A stretch of DNA of 32,124 nucleotides from Gammaproteobacteria bacterium (GTDB lineage: Bacteria > Pseudomonadota > Gammaproteobacteria > Eutrophobiales > Eutrophobiaceae): contig JAJFKL010000003.1 in the NCBI GenBank assembly GCA_021773235.1, forward strand, positions 1 through 32,124, written 5' to 3'. Of this stretch, positions 1-9,430 are shown one piece after another. Below the pieces are notes generated by a model. It made no database searches and had not been told where the DNA came from. It worked only from the letters and a program-made list of their open reading frames with translations. Positions within the stretch are counted from its first letter, which is position 1; each line of letters starts with the position of its first letter. The translations under genes were made by a program, and so were the position numbers.

Positions 1-79
1 AGTTGCAAGAAGATTTCATTTCACTAAACTTAGCACACTAAAAACGGCCACCGAGCCGCTAAGGGAGGATTTATTAATC

Positions 80-316
80 ATGAGTAGTGTTGAAGAACGC
101 GTAAAAAAAATCGTTGTAGAACAACTGGGCGTTAAAGAAGACGAAGTCACTAATGAAGCATCATTCGTTGATGATTTAGGTGCGGATTCTTTGGATACTG
201 TTGAATTAGTTATGGCATTGGAAGAAGAATTTAAAACCGAAATTCCAGACGAAGAAGCTGAGAATATTACTACGGTTAATGAAGCGGTAAAATATATCAA
301 TGCACACCTAGAATAA
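80..316 (+). CDS. acpP: Acyl carrier protein
   Basis: Carries growing acyl chains on a phosphopantetheine arm for type II fatty acid synthesis in the cytoplasm. The 78-residue acidic protein contains the motif GADSLD, and Ser37 is the attachment site; this is the usual length for the family. A strong Shine-Dalgarno (AAGGGAGG, 61-68) precedes the ATG. fabF follows downstream, which is the standard gammaproteobacterial order. A strong hairpin terminator directly after the gene (337-376) separates it from fabF, so the very high acpP expression expected of this gene can be uncoupled from the genes behind it. Confidence 0.98.
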   Translation: MSSVEERVKKIVVEQLGVKEDEVTNEASFVDDLGADSLDTVELVMALEEEFKTEIPDEEAENITTVNEAVKYINAHLE

Positions 317-336
317 TCTACAAGCTAAAGGACACC

Positions 337-376
337 AAAGGCCGCGTTATGAAAACACTCTTACGCGGCCTTTTTT
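337..376 (+). terminator. Intrinsic terminator after acpP
   Basis: Stem AAAGGCCGCGT (337-347) pairs perfectly with ACGCGGCCTTT (363-373) around a 15-base loop and runs into a T tract (371-376). It lies 20 bases after the acpP stop and before fabF. Confidence 0.92.
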
Positions 377-466
377 ATTGTGAAATGTTTACATGAATAT
401 TTTAAATAAAGTTACATGGTGAGTGTCCTGCCTTTTTCCTTAAACAATAGATAGGTATTTTCTGAA

Positions 467-1708
467 GTGAGTAAACGTCGTGTAGTTATAACAGGTTTAG
501 GAATGGTCACTCCTGTGGGTAATAGTGTTAATGAAACCTGGAGTAATATTCTGGCAGGGAAAAGTGGTATTGGACTCATAGATCATTTCGACACATCTGA
601 ATTTAGCGTTCGTATTGGAGGTTCTATACGAAACCTCGATTTAGATAGCTATATCCCTAAAAAAGATCAAAAGAAAATGGATCCCTTCATACACTACGGT
701 CTTACCGCAGGTATACAGGCGATTCAGGATTCAGGTATCGAAGTTAACGAAGATAATGCTTCACGCATTGGCGTTGCTATTGGCTCTGGTATTGGTGGGT
801 TACCCGGTATTGAAAAAAGCACCCGACAATTCATCAATGGTGGGCCAAGAAAAGTATCTCCATTTTTCATCCCAAGTAATATTATTAATATGATCTCAGG
901 GCATTTATCCATCATGTATGGTTTAAAGGGCCCCAATTTCGCGATCACTACCGCGTGCACAACAGGCACACATAATATTGGTGATGCTGCGAGACTAATA
1001 GAATTTGGAGATGCAGATGTCATGATTGCTGGAGGTGCAGAAATGGCTACTTCCGAAAATGGCCTGGCCGGATTTGCATCTGCTCGTGCACTTTCAACCA
1101 GGAACGATGAACCAGAACGCGCCAGCCGACCTTGGGACAAGGGTAGAGATGGTTTTGTATTGAGTGATGGGGCAGGGGTGGTTGTTCTGGAAGAATATGA
1201 ACACGCTAAAAAACGTGGTGCAAACATAATTGCTGAAGTTGCCGGTTATGGCATGAGCGGTGATGCTTACCACATGACTGCACCCTCAGTAAATGGTGAA
1301 GGCGCTGCAAACTGCATGATTAATGCCTTAAGAAATGGCAGCATCAATATTAATGAAGTTGATTATATAAATGCGCACGGCACTTCAACTCCGGCAGGGG
1401 ATATTGCAGAAACAAACGCTGTTATACGTGTATTCAAGGAAGACTCAAAGTCATTAGCCGTTAGCTCAACTAAATCGATGATTGGACATTTATTAGGCGC
1501 TGCGGGTGGCGTAGAAGCGATCTTTTCAATATTAGCAATTCGTGATCAGGTTGCGCCACCAACGATAAACCTTGATGAGCCTGACCCTGAATGTGATTTA
1601 GATTATGTCCCACATACTGCTCGCGAAATGAAGATCGATACCGCTTTATCTAATTCATTTGGCTTTGGTGGCACAAATGGATCGCTTATCTTTAAAAAGC
1701 TGGGTTAA
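467..1708 (+). CDS. fabF: 3-oxoacyl-[ACP] synthase II
   Basis: Condensing enzyme that extends acyl-ACP with malonyl-ACP in fatty acid elongation. The 413-residue length is normal. The Cys-His-His triad is visible: Cys164 in TTACTTGTH, His304 in NAHGTSTP and His341 in GHLLGAAGG. It starts at GTG with the usual [10 protein letters not shown] beginning; no good Shine-Dalgarno is seen. It follows acpP after a terminator, so it probably has its own promoter or depends on read-through. pabC begins 23 bases later, suggesting cotranscription with pabC-mltG-tmk-holB. Confidence 0.97.
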   Translation: MSKRRVVITGLGMVTPVGNSVNETWSNILAGKSGIGLIDHFDTSEFSVRIGGSIRNLDLDSYIPKKDQKKMDPFIHYGLTAGIQAIQDSGIEVNEDNASRIGVAIGSGIGGLPGIEKSTRQFINGGPRKVSPFFIPSNIINMISGHLSIMYGLKGPNFAITTACTTGTHNIGDAARLIEFGDADVMIAGGAEMATSENGLAGFASARALSTRNDEPERASRPWDKGRDGFVLSDGAGVVVLEEYEHAKKRGANIIAEVAGYGMSGDAYHMTAPSVNGEGAANCMINALRNGSININEVDYINAHGTSTPAGDIAETNAVIRVFKEDSKSLAVSSTKSMIGHLLGAAGGVEAIFSILAIRDQVAPPTINLDEPDPECDLDYVPHTAREMKIDTALSNSFGFGGTNGSLIFKKLG

Positions 1709-1731
1709 TCTCAATTAGCCATAACAAAGTA

Positions 1732-2565
1732 ATGGCAATCAAATCTCTTATTAATGGAATGTCTAGTGAGGCAATTTCATTGTTTGATCGAGGTTTGCAA
1801 TACGGTGACGGTTTATTTGAAACCATTGCGGTAGAGAAAGAATCGCTGCTCTGTTGGGATGAGCATATAGAAAGATTACAATCAGGATGCCGTAGACTAA
1901 AGCTCCAAATTCCTAATCAAGATACATTAGCGGAAGAGGCTAAACGTTTAACGAATTCTGTTGAACGCGGCATCATCAAAATAATTATTACTCGAGGGCA
2001 GGGCGGCCGTGGTTACGCTTTGCCTGTTAATATAGATTCAACTCGTATCATTTCACTCTACCCTTGGCCTGAATATTCATTTGGAAACCCAAGTGATGGC
2101 ATCAAGGTTCATGTATGCAATTATCGTTATGCTCATAATTCAATACTCGCAGGTATTAAACATCTCAATAGATTGGAGCAGGTATTAGCAAGATCAGAAT
2201 GGGCTGATAGCTCAATAGCAGAGGGCGTTGTTCTGGATCATGAAGAAAATGTTATTGAAGGCACGATGAGTAATGTTTTCTATATCAAAGATGAAGTCTT
2301 AAATACGCCTGAATTATCGGACTGTGGTGTCGAAGGTATTATTAGACAAAAAGTTATTACACTAGCGGCAGAATTAAATCTTGAGATATGTATTAATAAA
2401 GTTTCGCTAAAATCATTAATGAATGCTGATGAAGTCTTTATGTGCAATAGCATTATTGGTGTATGGCCAATTAAAATAATTGATGAGAAGCCTTTTAAAG
2501 TCGGAAACAAAACCATACAAATTAAAAAGGCATTACAAAAACAAAACTGCATAGCTACGTTATGA
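1732..2565 (+). CDS. pabC: Aminodeoxychorismate lyase
   Basis: PLP enzyme of class IV aminotransferase fold that converts 4-amino-4-deoxychorismate to p-aminobenzoate and pyruvate for folate synthesis. The 277-residue protein has an N-terminal DRGLQYGDGLFET stretch, the PLP lysine K143 in GIKHLNRLEQ and a VIEGTMSN segment, all typical of PabC. Branched-chain and D-amino acid aminotransferases share the fold, but the position between fabF and mltG supports PabC. The stop overlaps the mltG start by four bases (ATGA), indicating translational coupling. Confidence 0.93.
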   Translation: MAIKSLINGMSSEAISLFDRGLQYGDGLFETIAVEKESLLCWDEHIERLQSGCRRLKLQIPNQDTLAEEAKRLTNSVERGIIKIIITRGQGGRGYALPVNIDSTRIISLYPWPEYSFGNPSDGIKVHVCNYRYAHNSILAGIKHLNRLEQVLARSEWADSSIAEGVVLDHEENVIEGTMSNVFYIKDEVLNTPELSDCGVEGIIRQKVITLAAELNLEICINKVSLKSLMNADEVFMCNSIIGVWPIKIIDEKPFKVGNKTIQIKKALQKQNCIATL

Positions 2566-3569
2566 TAAAACGTCTCCTTGGACTGTTAACACTAAGTTTG
2601 TTCTTTCTGGTAGTCACTACTGCATTACTCTACAAAGAGTATCAATCGTTCCTCAACACTCCCTTAAGTATAGAAAAGCAAACTGTTTTTGAGGTAGAGC
2701 CGGGCATGTCCTTTACAGACGTCAACAGCAAGCTCAAAAGCCTTAATCTGTCTGCGGACACTGCTTATTTTAAAATTCTTGCTCGGCACACTGGAAAAGC
2801 AAATAAGATCAAATCAGGTGAATATTTATTGTCGCCAGGATTAACTCCAAACGACCTCCTAAACGTTCTGGTTTCAGGCAAAGTGATTCAATACTCTTTT
2901 ACACTCCTAGAAGGTTGGCAGATCAGGGAGATGATACTAGCGATTAATGCAACTGACTTGATAGAACATACATTGCTTAGCGATGATTCAGAAAGCATCA
3001 TGATTGAACTTGGCTATTCTGACAAAGTGGCTGAAGGCTTGTTCTTTCCTGACACGTATAATTTTCCAAAAGGTACAACTGATAAAGAATTTTTACTAAG
3101 AGCCTATCAACGTTTACATGATGTTTTAAATGAAGAATGGCAAGCACGTGCTGAAAATTTGCCATACAAGACAGCATACGAAGCCTTAATCATGGCGTCT
3201 ATCATAGAAAAAGAAACCGGCTTGGCTAGTGAGCGCAGTACTATTGCTGGAGTCTTCGTGCGTCGTTTGAATAAGAAAATGAAACTACAAACAGACCCAA
3301 CGGTAATTTACGCAATGGGGAAACAGTTTAATGGCAATATACGTAAAAAAGATCTTGATATAGACTCACCGTATAACACATACCGCTACAAAGGTTTACC
3401 GCCCAGTCCAATTGCTTTAGTTGGCCGAGAAGCGATTCATGCAGCGCTACATCCCGAAAAGGGTAAGTCATTCTATTTTGTTGCAAAGGGAGATGGTTCG
3501 CATTATTTTTCAGAGACGCTGAAAGAACATAATCGGGCCGTCGCAAAATATCAATTAAAGAAAAAGTAA
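2562..3569 (+). CDS. mltG: Endolytic murein transglycosylase MltG (YceG family)
   Basis: Membrane-anchored enzyme that cleaves nascent glycan strands and helps set peptidoglycan chain length. One N-terminal membrane segment (about residues 5-24) is followed by a periplasmic LysM-like subdomain and the YceG domain. Catalytic Glu218 lies in ASIIEKETG, the same residue number as in E. coli MltG. Later motifs LQTDPTVIYA and SPYNTYRYKGLPP fit the family. It overlaps pabC by four bases and is followed by tmk after 6 bases. Confidence 0.95.
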   Translation: MIKRLLGLLTLSLFFLVVTTALLYKEYQSFLNTPLSIEKQTVFEVEPGMSFTDVNSKLKSLNLSADTAYFKILARHTGKANKIKSGEYLLSPGLTPNDLLNVLVSGKVIQYSFTLLEGWQIREMILAINATDLIEHTLLSDDSESIMIELGYSDKVAEGLFFPDTYNFPKGTTDKEFLLRAYQRLHDVLNEEWQARAENLPYKTAYEALIMASIIEKETGLASERSTIAGVFVRRLNKKMKLQTDPTVIYAMGKQFNGNIRKKDLDIDSPYNTYRYKGLPPSPIALVGREAIHAALHPEKGKSFYFVAKGDGSHYFSETLKEHNRAVAKYQLKKK

Positions 3570-3575
3570 ATAACA

Positions 3576-4196
3576 ATGCAAGAAGCTTTATTTATAACGC
3601 TAGAAGGTGTTGAAGGTGCTGGCAAGAGCAGTTTGATGGACTATATCTCAGAACTGTTTACTGGTGCTGGTCACGAGGTTACACAAACACGCGAACCAGG
3701 TGGCACAAAAACGGGCGAGCAGATTCGGGAGATACTGTTAGACAGTAATAATATTGGTTTAGACAGTAGCACAGAACTCCTATTAATGTTTGCAGCAAGA
3801 ATGCAACACATAGAAGAAGTAATAAAGCCTGCTTTGGCATCAGGTCATATTGTCATTTGCGATCGATTTACTGATGCTAGTTATGCCTATCAAGGTGGTG
3901 GCAGGGGAATTGAAGAATCACGAATAAAAATTCTTGAAGACTGGGTTCAGTTAGGTTTAAAACCTGATCTTACTTTATTATTCGATCTCGATGTTGAGGT
4001 TGGATTACGTCGTGCGGGTAAAAGAAGTCAAGCCGATCGATTTGAACAAGAAGACATCGTTTTTTTTGAACGTATTCGTTCATGTTATCTTGAACGAGCA
4101 AATAAAGAACCGTCACGTTTTCGAATCATTAATTCAGGCGAATCCCTGGATAATGTAAAACAGCAAATACAGAAAGTATTACAAGAGCATCTATGA
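3576..4196 (+). CDS. tmk: Thymidylate kinase
   Basis: Phosphorylates dTMP to dTDP with ATP. The 206-residue protein has the P-loop GVEGAGKSS (residues 11-19), the TREPGG substrate motif, a DRF motif in CDRFTDASYAYQGGGRG, and a LID segment containing RRAGKRSQADRFE. The stop overlaps the holB start (ATGA), an arrangement common in gammaproteobacteria. Confidence 0.97.
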   Translation: MQEALFITLEGVEGAGKSSLMDYISELFTGAGHEVTQTREPGGTKTGEQIREILLDSNNIGLDSSTELLLMFAARMQHIEEVIKPALASGHIVICDRFTDASYAYQGGGRGIEESRIKILEDWVQLGLKPDLTLLFDLDVEVGLRRAGKRSQADRFEQEDIVFFERIRSCYLERANKEPSRFRIINSGESLDNVKQQIQKVLQEHL

Positions 4197-5191
4197 CAAA
4201 CATCTATCCCTGGCAACATGAGCAATGGCAACGGCTGATGGAGATGCAACAGCAGGATCGCCTACCTCATGCAATATTGCTTTGTGGTCCAGATGGAATC
4301 GGTCTGAAACAATTTGCACAAACTGCGGCTATGCAATTGCTATGCTTATCTAAAGAACCTGAAACCAACCTCGCCTGTGGTAGTTGTCAAAGTTGTCAAT
4401 TATATAATGCCGGAAATCATCCTGACTTAAGCCTGATTGAACCAGAAGAAACCGGTAAACAAGTTAAAATCGCACAGGTGCGTGAGCTGATTGAATATGT
4501 GGCCTTAAAGAGTTTTTCGGGAAAGCAGAAAATTGCGATCATTGACCCTGCCGATGCAATGAATCGTGCAACAGCTAATGCATTATTAAAAACCCTGGAA
4601 GAACCTCCTTCTCAGTCTATGTTATTTCTATTAAGCCATAGACCTTCTAAATTACCCATAACCATCAGAAGCCGATGCCAACGGATAGATTTTAAGCCCG
4701 CTTACAACGAAGCAGGTGTAGATTGGCTTAAGAACCAGCTGGATGATTCAAAACTATCTGCGGAAGCATTACTTCGTTTATCTGGGGGAGGGCCATTAAA
4801 AGCACTTTCTTTAATTGAGGAGGAGCAATTAGAATTTCGCTACACGCTACTCAAAGATCTGAAAATTTTGAGTAAAAAGAATTGCGACCCCGTTCAAATA
4901 GCTACTAATTGGCAAACATTGGGACTGGAAAATATTCTTAACTGGTTAATGAAGATAATACTGGATCTGATTCGTCTTAAATTGCTTAGTGATAGAGCAA
5001 TCCTGATAAACCTTGACTTGAAAGAAGACTTGCAAGACCTTGTAAATTCATTAGACTTGGTCGCATTGGTCAGGAATTATGATTTCGTATTATTGAAATA
5101 CCAGCAATCGACTGGACCGATGAATTACAATCCATTGAGCATACTTGAAGAGATTGTGTTGCATTGGAACAACCCTGAAATAGCAAAGTAA
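4193..5191 (+). CDS. holB: DNA polymerase III delta prime subunit
   Basis: Clamp-loader stator subunit. The 332-residue protein has a zinc-site pattern C51, C62, C65, C68 (ACGSCQSCQ), the NALLKTLEEPP motif and the SRC motif in TIRSRCQRI. The P-loop region reads GPDGIGLK, lacking lysine at the Walker A position; this fits delta prime, which is not an active ATPase in E. coli. The start overlaps tmk, and pilZ follows 15 bases later behind an AGGAG ribosome site. Confidence 0.94.
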   Translation: MTNIYPWQHEQWQRLMEMQQQDRLPHAILLCGPDGIGLKQFAQTAAMQLLCLSKEPETNLACGSCQSCQLYNAGNHPDLSLIEPEETGKQVKIAQVRELIEYVALKSFSGKQKIAIIDPADAMNRATANALLKTLEEPPSQSMLFLLSHRPSKLPITIRSRCQRIDFKPAYNEAGVDWLKNQLDDSKLSAEALLRLSGGGPLKALSLIEEEQLEFRYTLLKDLKILSKKNCDPVQIATNWQTLGLENILNWLMKIILDLIRLKLLSDRAILINLDLKEDLQDLVNSLDLVALVRNYDFVLLKYQQSTGPMNYNPLSILEEIVLHWNNPEIAK

Positions 5192-5206
5192 CAGGAGTAT
5201 AGGTAA

Positions 5207-5560
5207 ATGGCTGCAGGCCGCGATCCACGACAAGGTATCTTATCCCTAACCATTAGAGATAAAAGCGCGCTGTATGCCTCATATATGCCATTTGTGAAAA
5301 ATGGTGGTCTATTTATTCCCACTGCTAAAACCTACAAATTAGGCGATGAAGTCTTCATGCTGTTAACCCTAACCGACAGCAAAGATAAGCTGCCTGTTGC
5401 TGGTAAAGTTGCCTGGATCACACCAAAGGGTGCCCAAGGTAATAAGATTGCCGGTATTGGCGTACAATTTAGTGAATTGGACAAGGGCGCCACTAAAAGT
5501 AAGATCGAAAATCAATTAGCAGGCGCATTGAAATCTGATCGACCTACCCATACGATGTAA
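5207..5560 (+). CDS. pilZ: Type IV pilus assembly protein PilZ
   Basis: Small cytoplasmic protein required for type IV pilus assembly in Pseudomonas-like bacteria. The 117-residue sequence contains GILSLTIRDK, YMPFVKNGGLFIPT, YKLGDEVFML and GKVAWITPKGAQGN, all hallmarks of true PilZ. The arginine pair and DxSxxG motif of c-di-GMP-binding PilZ domains are missing, as in Pseudomonas PilZ, so nucleotide binding is not expected. An AGGAG ribosome site lies about 11 bases before the ATG. Confidence 0.94.
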   Translation: MAAGRDPRQGILSLTIRDKSALYASYMPFVKNGGLFIPTAKTYKLGDEVFMLLTLTDSKDKLPVAGKVAWITPKGAQGNKIAGIGVQFSELDKGATKSKIENQLAGALKSDRPTHTM

Positions 5561-5603
5561 ATCGTAGTAAGTAACTGATTTAAATTAATTTCTTCTCGCC
5601 GTC

Positions 5604-6368
5604 GTGACTTCTCTGATAGATTCCCACTGTCATATTCCATTATTGAGCGAAGATCTTTCTGTTGAGGAAATTATTAATAACGCCAAACAGAACGATGTCG
5701 AACACATGCTCTGTGTTGCCATAGATTTAGAAAACTCACCTGATATTATCGATTTAGCCAAAAAATATGACATGATCTCAGCCTCTGTAGGTATTCATCC
5801 TAATACTGAACTAGAAAATGAAGCTGTTATAGGAGATATCTTAGACTTAGCGAGTAAAGACGAAGTCGTCGCGATAGGAGAAACTGGTCTTGATTATTTT
5901 CGAAGTGAAGGTGATCTTGAATGGCAACGTGATCGATTTCGAACTCATATCAATGCCGCCAAAGAATTGGATAAACCTTTAATCATTCATACTCGAGAGG
6001 CCAAGGAAGATGTGATCCAAATACTAAAGGAAGAGGGTGCTGATCAAGTGGGTGGTGTAATGCATTGCTTCGTTGAAGATTGGGAAACGGCACAGGCAGC
6101 TATGGACCTAAACTTCCTTATATCTTTTTCAGGTATTGTCACCTTTAAGAACGCCAAAGACCTCCATGAAGTTGCAAAACTAGTCCCACTAAAGAACATG
6201 TTAATAGAAACGGACTCACCTTATCTGGCACCCGTGCCGTTTAGAGGAAAAACTAACCAACCAGCATATGTTCGTCATGTTGCAGAATTTATTTCAGGTT
6301 TAAAGGATATTGATTTTGACGAGTTGGCAATTCAAACAACGAATAACTACCATAAATTATTCAATTAA
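5604..6368 (+). CDS. TatD family metal-dependent deoxyribonuclease
   Basis: TIM-barrel metallohydrolase of the TatD/YcfH family (3'-5' DNase activity is known for E. coli TatD). The 254-residue protein shows the HxH metal motif at DSHCH (His8, His10), GETGLDY, IIHTREA, a conserved histidine in VMHCF and the aspartate in ETDSPYLAPVPFRG. It starts at GTG. As in E. coli (ycfH after holB) it follows the tmk-holB block, here with pilZ between. It converges on a minus-strand aminotransferase, with stops 2 bases apart. Confidence 0.95.
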   Translation: MTSLIDSHCHIPLLSEDLSVEEIINNAKQNDVEHMLCVAIDLENSPDIIDLAKKYDMISASVGIHPNTELENEAVIGDILDLASKDEVVAIGETGLDYFRSEGDLEWQRDRFRTHINAAKELDKPLIIHTREAKEDVIQILKEEGADQVGGVMHCFVEDWETAQAAMDLNFLISFSGIVTFKNAKDLHEVAKLVPLKNMLIETDSPYLAPVPFRGKTNQPAYVRHVAEFISGLKDIDFDELAIQTTNNYHKLFN

Positions 6369-6369
6369 A

Positions 6370-7509
6370 TCAAAGAGTAGAAGTTAATATCTCAAGTGAT
6401 TTATCGATTATTTTCTGACTAGTATAGAAATGAGGTGAATATCTTATCCCTCCGGCACGATTCGCACATATCAGCTTATTTTTCATTAACTTAGAATAAA
6501 GTTTAGGAATATCAATACCATCAATCGTGAACGTGACTATCCCGGCGTAGTGCGGTTTTGTTGTCGGGGAAAGAAATATTAAACCAGGTATATTCTTCAA
6601 ACTATCAATGAGATAGCTAACGTTATTAATGATATTAGAAGAGATGTTTTCCATTCCTATTTCTTCTATCAATGAAAGACTGGCTGACAATGCGTGAATT
6701 CCAAGCATATTCGGACTACCACATTCAAAGCGTCGTCCTGTTTCAGCATACTTCAATTCCTTGGAGTCATAATTACCGACGTCCTTGACCATGTGCCACC
6801 CAAATTGATGCAAATTAAGCGAGTCTCTGATCTCTGCCTTGCAGTAAAATATTGCAATACCTTCAGGTCCTAACATCCATTTGTGCGCATCTGCCATAAC
6901 AAAATCAGCTTTTATAGCCTGACAATCAAATGGCAGGGCGCCTAAACTCTGAATCGCATCGACACAAAACAGTATATTGTTCGCATGACAATACTCACCA
7001 AGCAGCATTAGATCAGGACATTTACCTGTGCCATATTGAACGGAACTTATTGTTAATAAACGTGTTTTATCATCGCATGCGTCGATTAACGCAGATTCAG
7101 GGGATGATCCATTCGTTAGGCTTAACTCTCGAAACTCTACACCGTATTTCTCCTGTGCTAGCCAAGGAAGCCTATTGGACGGGAATTCTTCATCAGAACT
7201 CACAATATTATCGCCAGTTTGCCAATCGATACCTTCAGCGACTACAGATAAGGCCTCTGATGTGTTTTTTAATAGCGATATATCGTCTACAGAAGGTGCA
7301 TTTATCAAGCGCTTAAGCTGTTTGCGCAGCTCAGCTTCTTTTTCCAGCCAAACCAGGTAATTTGTCGCGCCTAGTCTGGTATTTTCTTCTGCAAACTTAC
7401 AAACAGCATCTGCGGTACGCTGAGGCCAAGGAGATACTGCAGCATGGTTCAGATAACAAATACTTTCATTTAAAGGAAATTCTTTATTAATTAGTTCTTC
7501 AAAGGCCAT
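6370..7509 (-). CDS. Aminotransferase class V (cysteine desulfurase-like fold)
   Basis: PLP enzyme of the class V superfamily, 379 residues. Visible features are NHAAVSPWP near the N-terminus, the cofactor aspartate in FCVDAIQSLG (Asp184) and the Schiff-base lysine Lys210 in ADAHKWMLGPEG. This pattern fits the isopenicillin-N-epimerase-like and SufS/CsdA-like branches, but the sequence alone does not decide the substrate. No iron-sulfur assembly genes are next to it, so a role as housekeeping cysteine desulfurase is doubtful. It converges with tatD and is divergent from the DUF4124-type gene. Confidence 0.9.
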   Translation of the reverse strand: MAFEELINKEFPLNESICYLNHAAVSPWPQRTADAVCKFAEENTRLGATNYLVWLEKEAELRKQLKRLINAPSVDDISLLKNTSEALSVVAEGIDWQTGDNIVSSDEEFPSNRLPWLAQEKYGVEFRELSLTNGSSPESALIDACDDKTRLLTISSVQYGTGKCPDLMLLGEYCHANNILFCVDAIQSLGALPFDCQAIKADFVMADAHKWMLGPEGIAIFYCKAEIRDSLNLHQFGWHMVKDVGNYDSKELKYAETGRRFECGSPNMLGIHALSASLSLIEEIGMENISSNIINNVSYLIDSLKNIPGLIFLSPTTKPHYAGIVTFTIDGIDIPKLYSKLMKNKLICANRAGGIRYSPHFYTSQKIIDKSLEILTSTL

Positions 7510-7579
7510 GATTGGGTTTTCACCAGTGTCTTATAGTGTATTATTTATAACAATCGTTATAGATTTGAAAGCTAAGCTT

Positions 7580-8014
7580 ATGAAAATAATATTGATTACT
7601 ATTTTAGCGTTTATATCAATACAGTCACACGCTGTCGAATTCTATCAGTGTATCGATGGTAATGGACAACGACATTATTCAAATCTACCCGCTGAAAGCT
7701 ACGATTCAAACTGTAAACAAAAGTCAGATCGCTATGACTATCTACTTAAACAAGATTATTCACAGCTTTCAGATGGATATAACAAATTTCAATCTGAACA
7801 AGATGAAAGTAATAACAAACTCTCAATAGGTGATCTGGAATTAATGATTCCACACAAGGATATGTTTGATAGTAAAGTCGCTGCAGAAGAATTACTGGAA
7901 ACCACTTCAAAACGAAATGACCCAATAACAAAGTTTCTCAGGGAAGGTAGAGAGGGCTTAGAATCTATAAATTCTAGACAAACACAACTACCTAATCTAA
8001 TAGACACTCCATAA
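7580..8014 (+). CDS. Small exported DUF4124-like protein
   Basis: 144 residues. The start chosen is the ATG at 7580 because it gives a clean signal peptide (MKIILITILAFISIQSHA, cleaved before VEFYQC). The same frame is open upstream to 7508, but that adds 24 residues ahead of the signal. The mature N-terminus (FYQCIDGNGQRHYSNLPAE) resembles the DUF4124 module, a short domain found in gammaproteobacterial periplasmic proteins of unknown role. The remainder is hydrophilic, with no recognised domain. It is divergently oriented to the aminotransferase. Confidence 0.75.
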   Translation: MKIILITILAFISIQSHAVEFYQCIDGNGQRHYSNLPAESYDSNCKQKSDRYDYLLKQDYSQLSDGYNKFQSEQDESNNKLSIGDLELMIPHKDMFDSKVAAEELLETTSKRNDPITKFLREGREGLESINSRQTQLPNLIDTP

Positions 8015-8153
8015 CATAACTGCGCATAATGTATATTATGTTAAATTACATATTGACATCCAAGCATATAGGAAAATCTCCTAAAATGGCTATGAGTAAG
8101 TCTATCCCCTGTCTAGAGCCGTAAAATTAAGGAGAATCGACAAGGAGGAAGTC

Positions 8154-8375
8154 ATGTCACTTAAAATAATAATCAACGGTAATCAGAAGATTTCAATCAC
8201 AAACTACAAACTAGATAATTGCGTGATAAATGAACATGGGTTGATATTTCCAAACGGTGAAGTCTTAACACAATCGAAATGGTCTTTAACTACATGGAAA
8301 GCCAGATTTTATGATCGGAATGTATCTGAACATCCGAGCATAACCAGACTAAAAGAACACAGGTTATCAGGATAG
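8154..8375 (+). CDS. Orphan small protein, 73 residues
   Basis: Not recognised. A strong ribosome site (AAGGAGG, about 8142-8148) sits 6-7 bases before the ATG, and a hairpin terminator (8403-8428) lies 27 bases after the stop, so this is probably a real monocistronic gene. The protein has a beta-rich start (MSLKIIINGNQKISI), a central FPNGEVL and a C-terminal half rich in basic and aromatic residues (WSLTTWKARFYDRN). No signal peptide or membrane segment is seen. It precedes the FRG-domain gene but is separated from it by the terminator. Confidence 0.7.
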   Translation: MSLKIIINGNQKISITNYKLDNCVINEHGLIFPNGEVLTQSKWSLTTWKARFYDRNVSEHPSITRLKEHRLSG

Positions 8376-8402
8376 AGAGAGAAATATTTTTGAAGTGCAA
8401 AG

Positions 8403-8428
8403 CCTAGCTCCTGGAGCTGGGTTTTTTT
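8403..8428 (+). terminator. Intrinsic terminator after the 73-residue gene
   Basis: Stem CCTAGCTC (8403-8410) pairs with GAGCTGGG (8414-8421), with one G-U pair and a 3-base loop, followed by seven T (8422-8428). Confidence 0.9.
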
Positions 8429-8530
8429 ATGCATGGAACAAACACAGTAAAGAGTTCTGCATTGTAATGCGCCTTTATTTAGGTAATCGGCTATTATAAA
8501 ACAATATCACACAAGAGATAATGCCCAGTC

Positions 8531-9394
8531 ATGAAAATTACTAACAAAGACTTCGTGTTCGGTGAAAACAAATCCTACAATAGGAAACTAATCTCATCTC
8601 TAAATGAATATTTATCATATGTAGATTACATAGACGATAAATGGAAGGGGAACTTATGGTTTAGAGGCGTCGGAAAATCTCGATATCCACTCTGCCCTGG
8701 AATCTATAGAACAGATGATTGGCGTTATTTTAACTGGGATTCAATGCGCACTATTACTGACGAATTTATTCGTCGTGCTAGTGATTCTTCATTTATAAAT
8801 ACACATAAAAATCTAAGTCGATGGGAATGGATGCATATAATGCAACACCATGGATTGCCTACGCGACTTTTAGATTGGACACAAGGAAGTCTAATAGGAT
8901 TATATTTTGCCCTTCGTGATTTACCTAATATTTCACAGCCGGCTGTTTGGGTTATGGATCCTTATTGGCTAAATATTGAAGTAACCGGAAATAATAATTT
9001 GTACTACACAGACACAACAATTCAAGATAGTGTTGATATTGAAATGACTAAACATTATTTAGATCCTGACATTTATCATGATAATAATATTAGTAGTCAT
9101 GCACTACCTGATTATCCAATAGCAATAAGTCCACCTAACGTTACGCCACGTATCAATTCACAAAAAGGTGCTTTTACCATTCATGGTTGTATCTCTAGAG
9201 GACTAACGTCAATTTATAAAAAAAGTAAATCACCTCAATTAATACAATTACGATTAAGTAATACTAGTGCTGAAAATATCAAAGAGAATCTAATGACAAG
9301 TGGAATAACAGAATCAACACTATTCCCAGATTTAGACGGTATAGCACGTGAGTTAAGGATATATTATGGTTTTCGTGAAGCATTTTATAAATAG
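8531..9394 (+). CDS. FRG-domain protein
   Basis: 287 residues. The FRG signature is clear: LWFRG (residues 42-46) with RYPLCPGIYR after it, then the conserved block QHHGLPTRLLDWT (105-117) and LIGLYFAL, then QKGAFTIHG (211-219), and a C-terminal FPDLDGIAREL. FRG domains have no settled biochemical function; they occur in bacterial and phage genomes, often alone or beside accessory genes. No signal peptide is seen. The gene lies between two terminators with a membrane/coiled-coil gene 36 bases downstream, so the two probably form one operon. The DNA is visibly AT-rich compared with the housekeeping cluster, which suggests acquisition. Confidence 0.88.
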   Translation: MKITNKDFVFGENKSYNRKLISSLNEYLSYVDYIDDKWKGNLWFRGVGKSRYPLCPGIYRTDDWRYFNWDSMRTITDEFIRRASDSSFINTHKNLSRWEWMHIMQHHGLPTRLLDWTQGSLIGLYFALRDLPNISQPAVWVMDPYWLNIEVTGNNNLYYTDTTIQDSVDIEMTKHYLDPDIYHDNNISSHALPDYPIAISPPNVTPRINSQKGAFTIHGCISRGLTSIYKKSKSPQLIQLRLSNTSAENIKENLMTSGITESTLFPDLDGIARELRIYYGFREAFYK

Positions 9395-9430
9395 TGTATA
9401 CAGTTGTTGACCCTCAAATAGGAAAGCTAT

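Noticed and set aside
724..1227. 167-codon minus-strand frame inside fabF
   Set aside because: Antisense shadow of a clear fabF; no ribosome site and low-complexity translation.
8053..8087. TTGACA followed by TAAAAT as a promoter for the 73-residue gene
   Set aside because: The spacing is 23 bases, too long for a sigma-70 promoter; no better pair was found.
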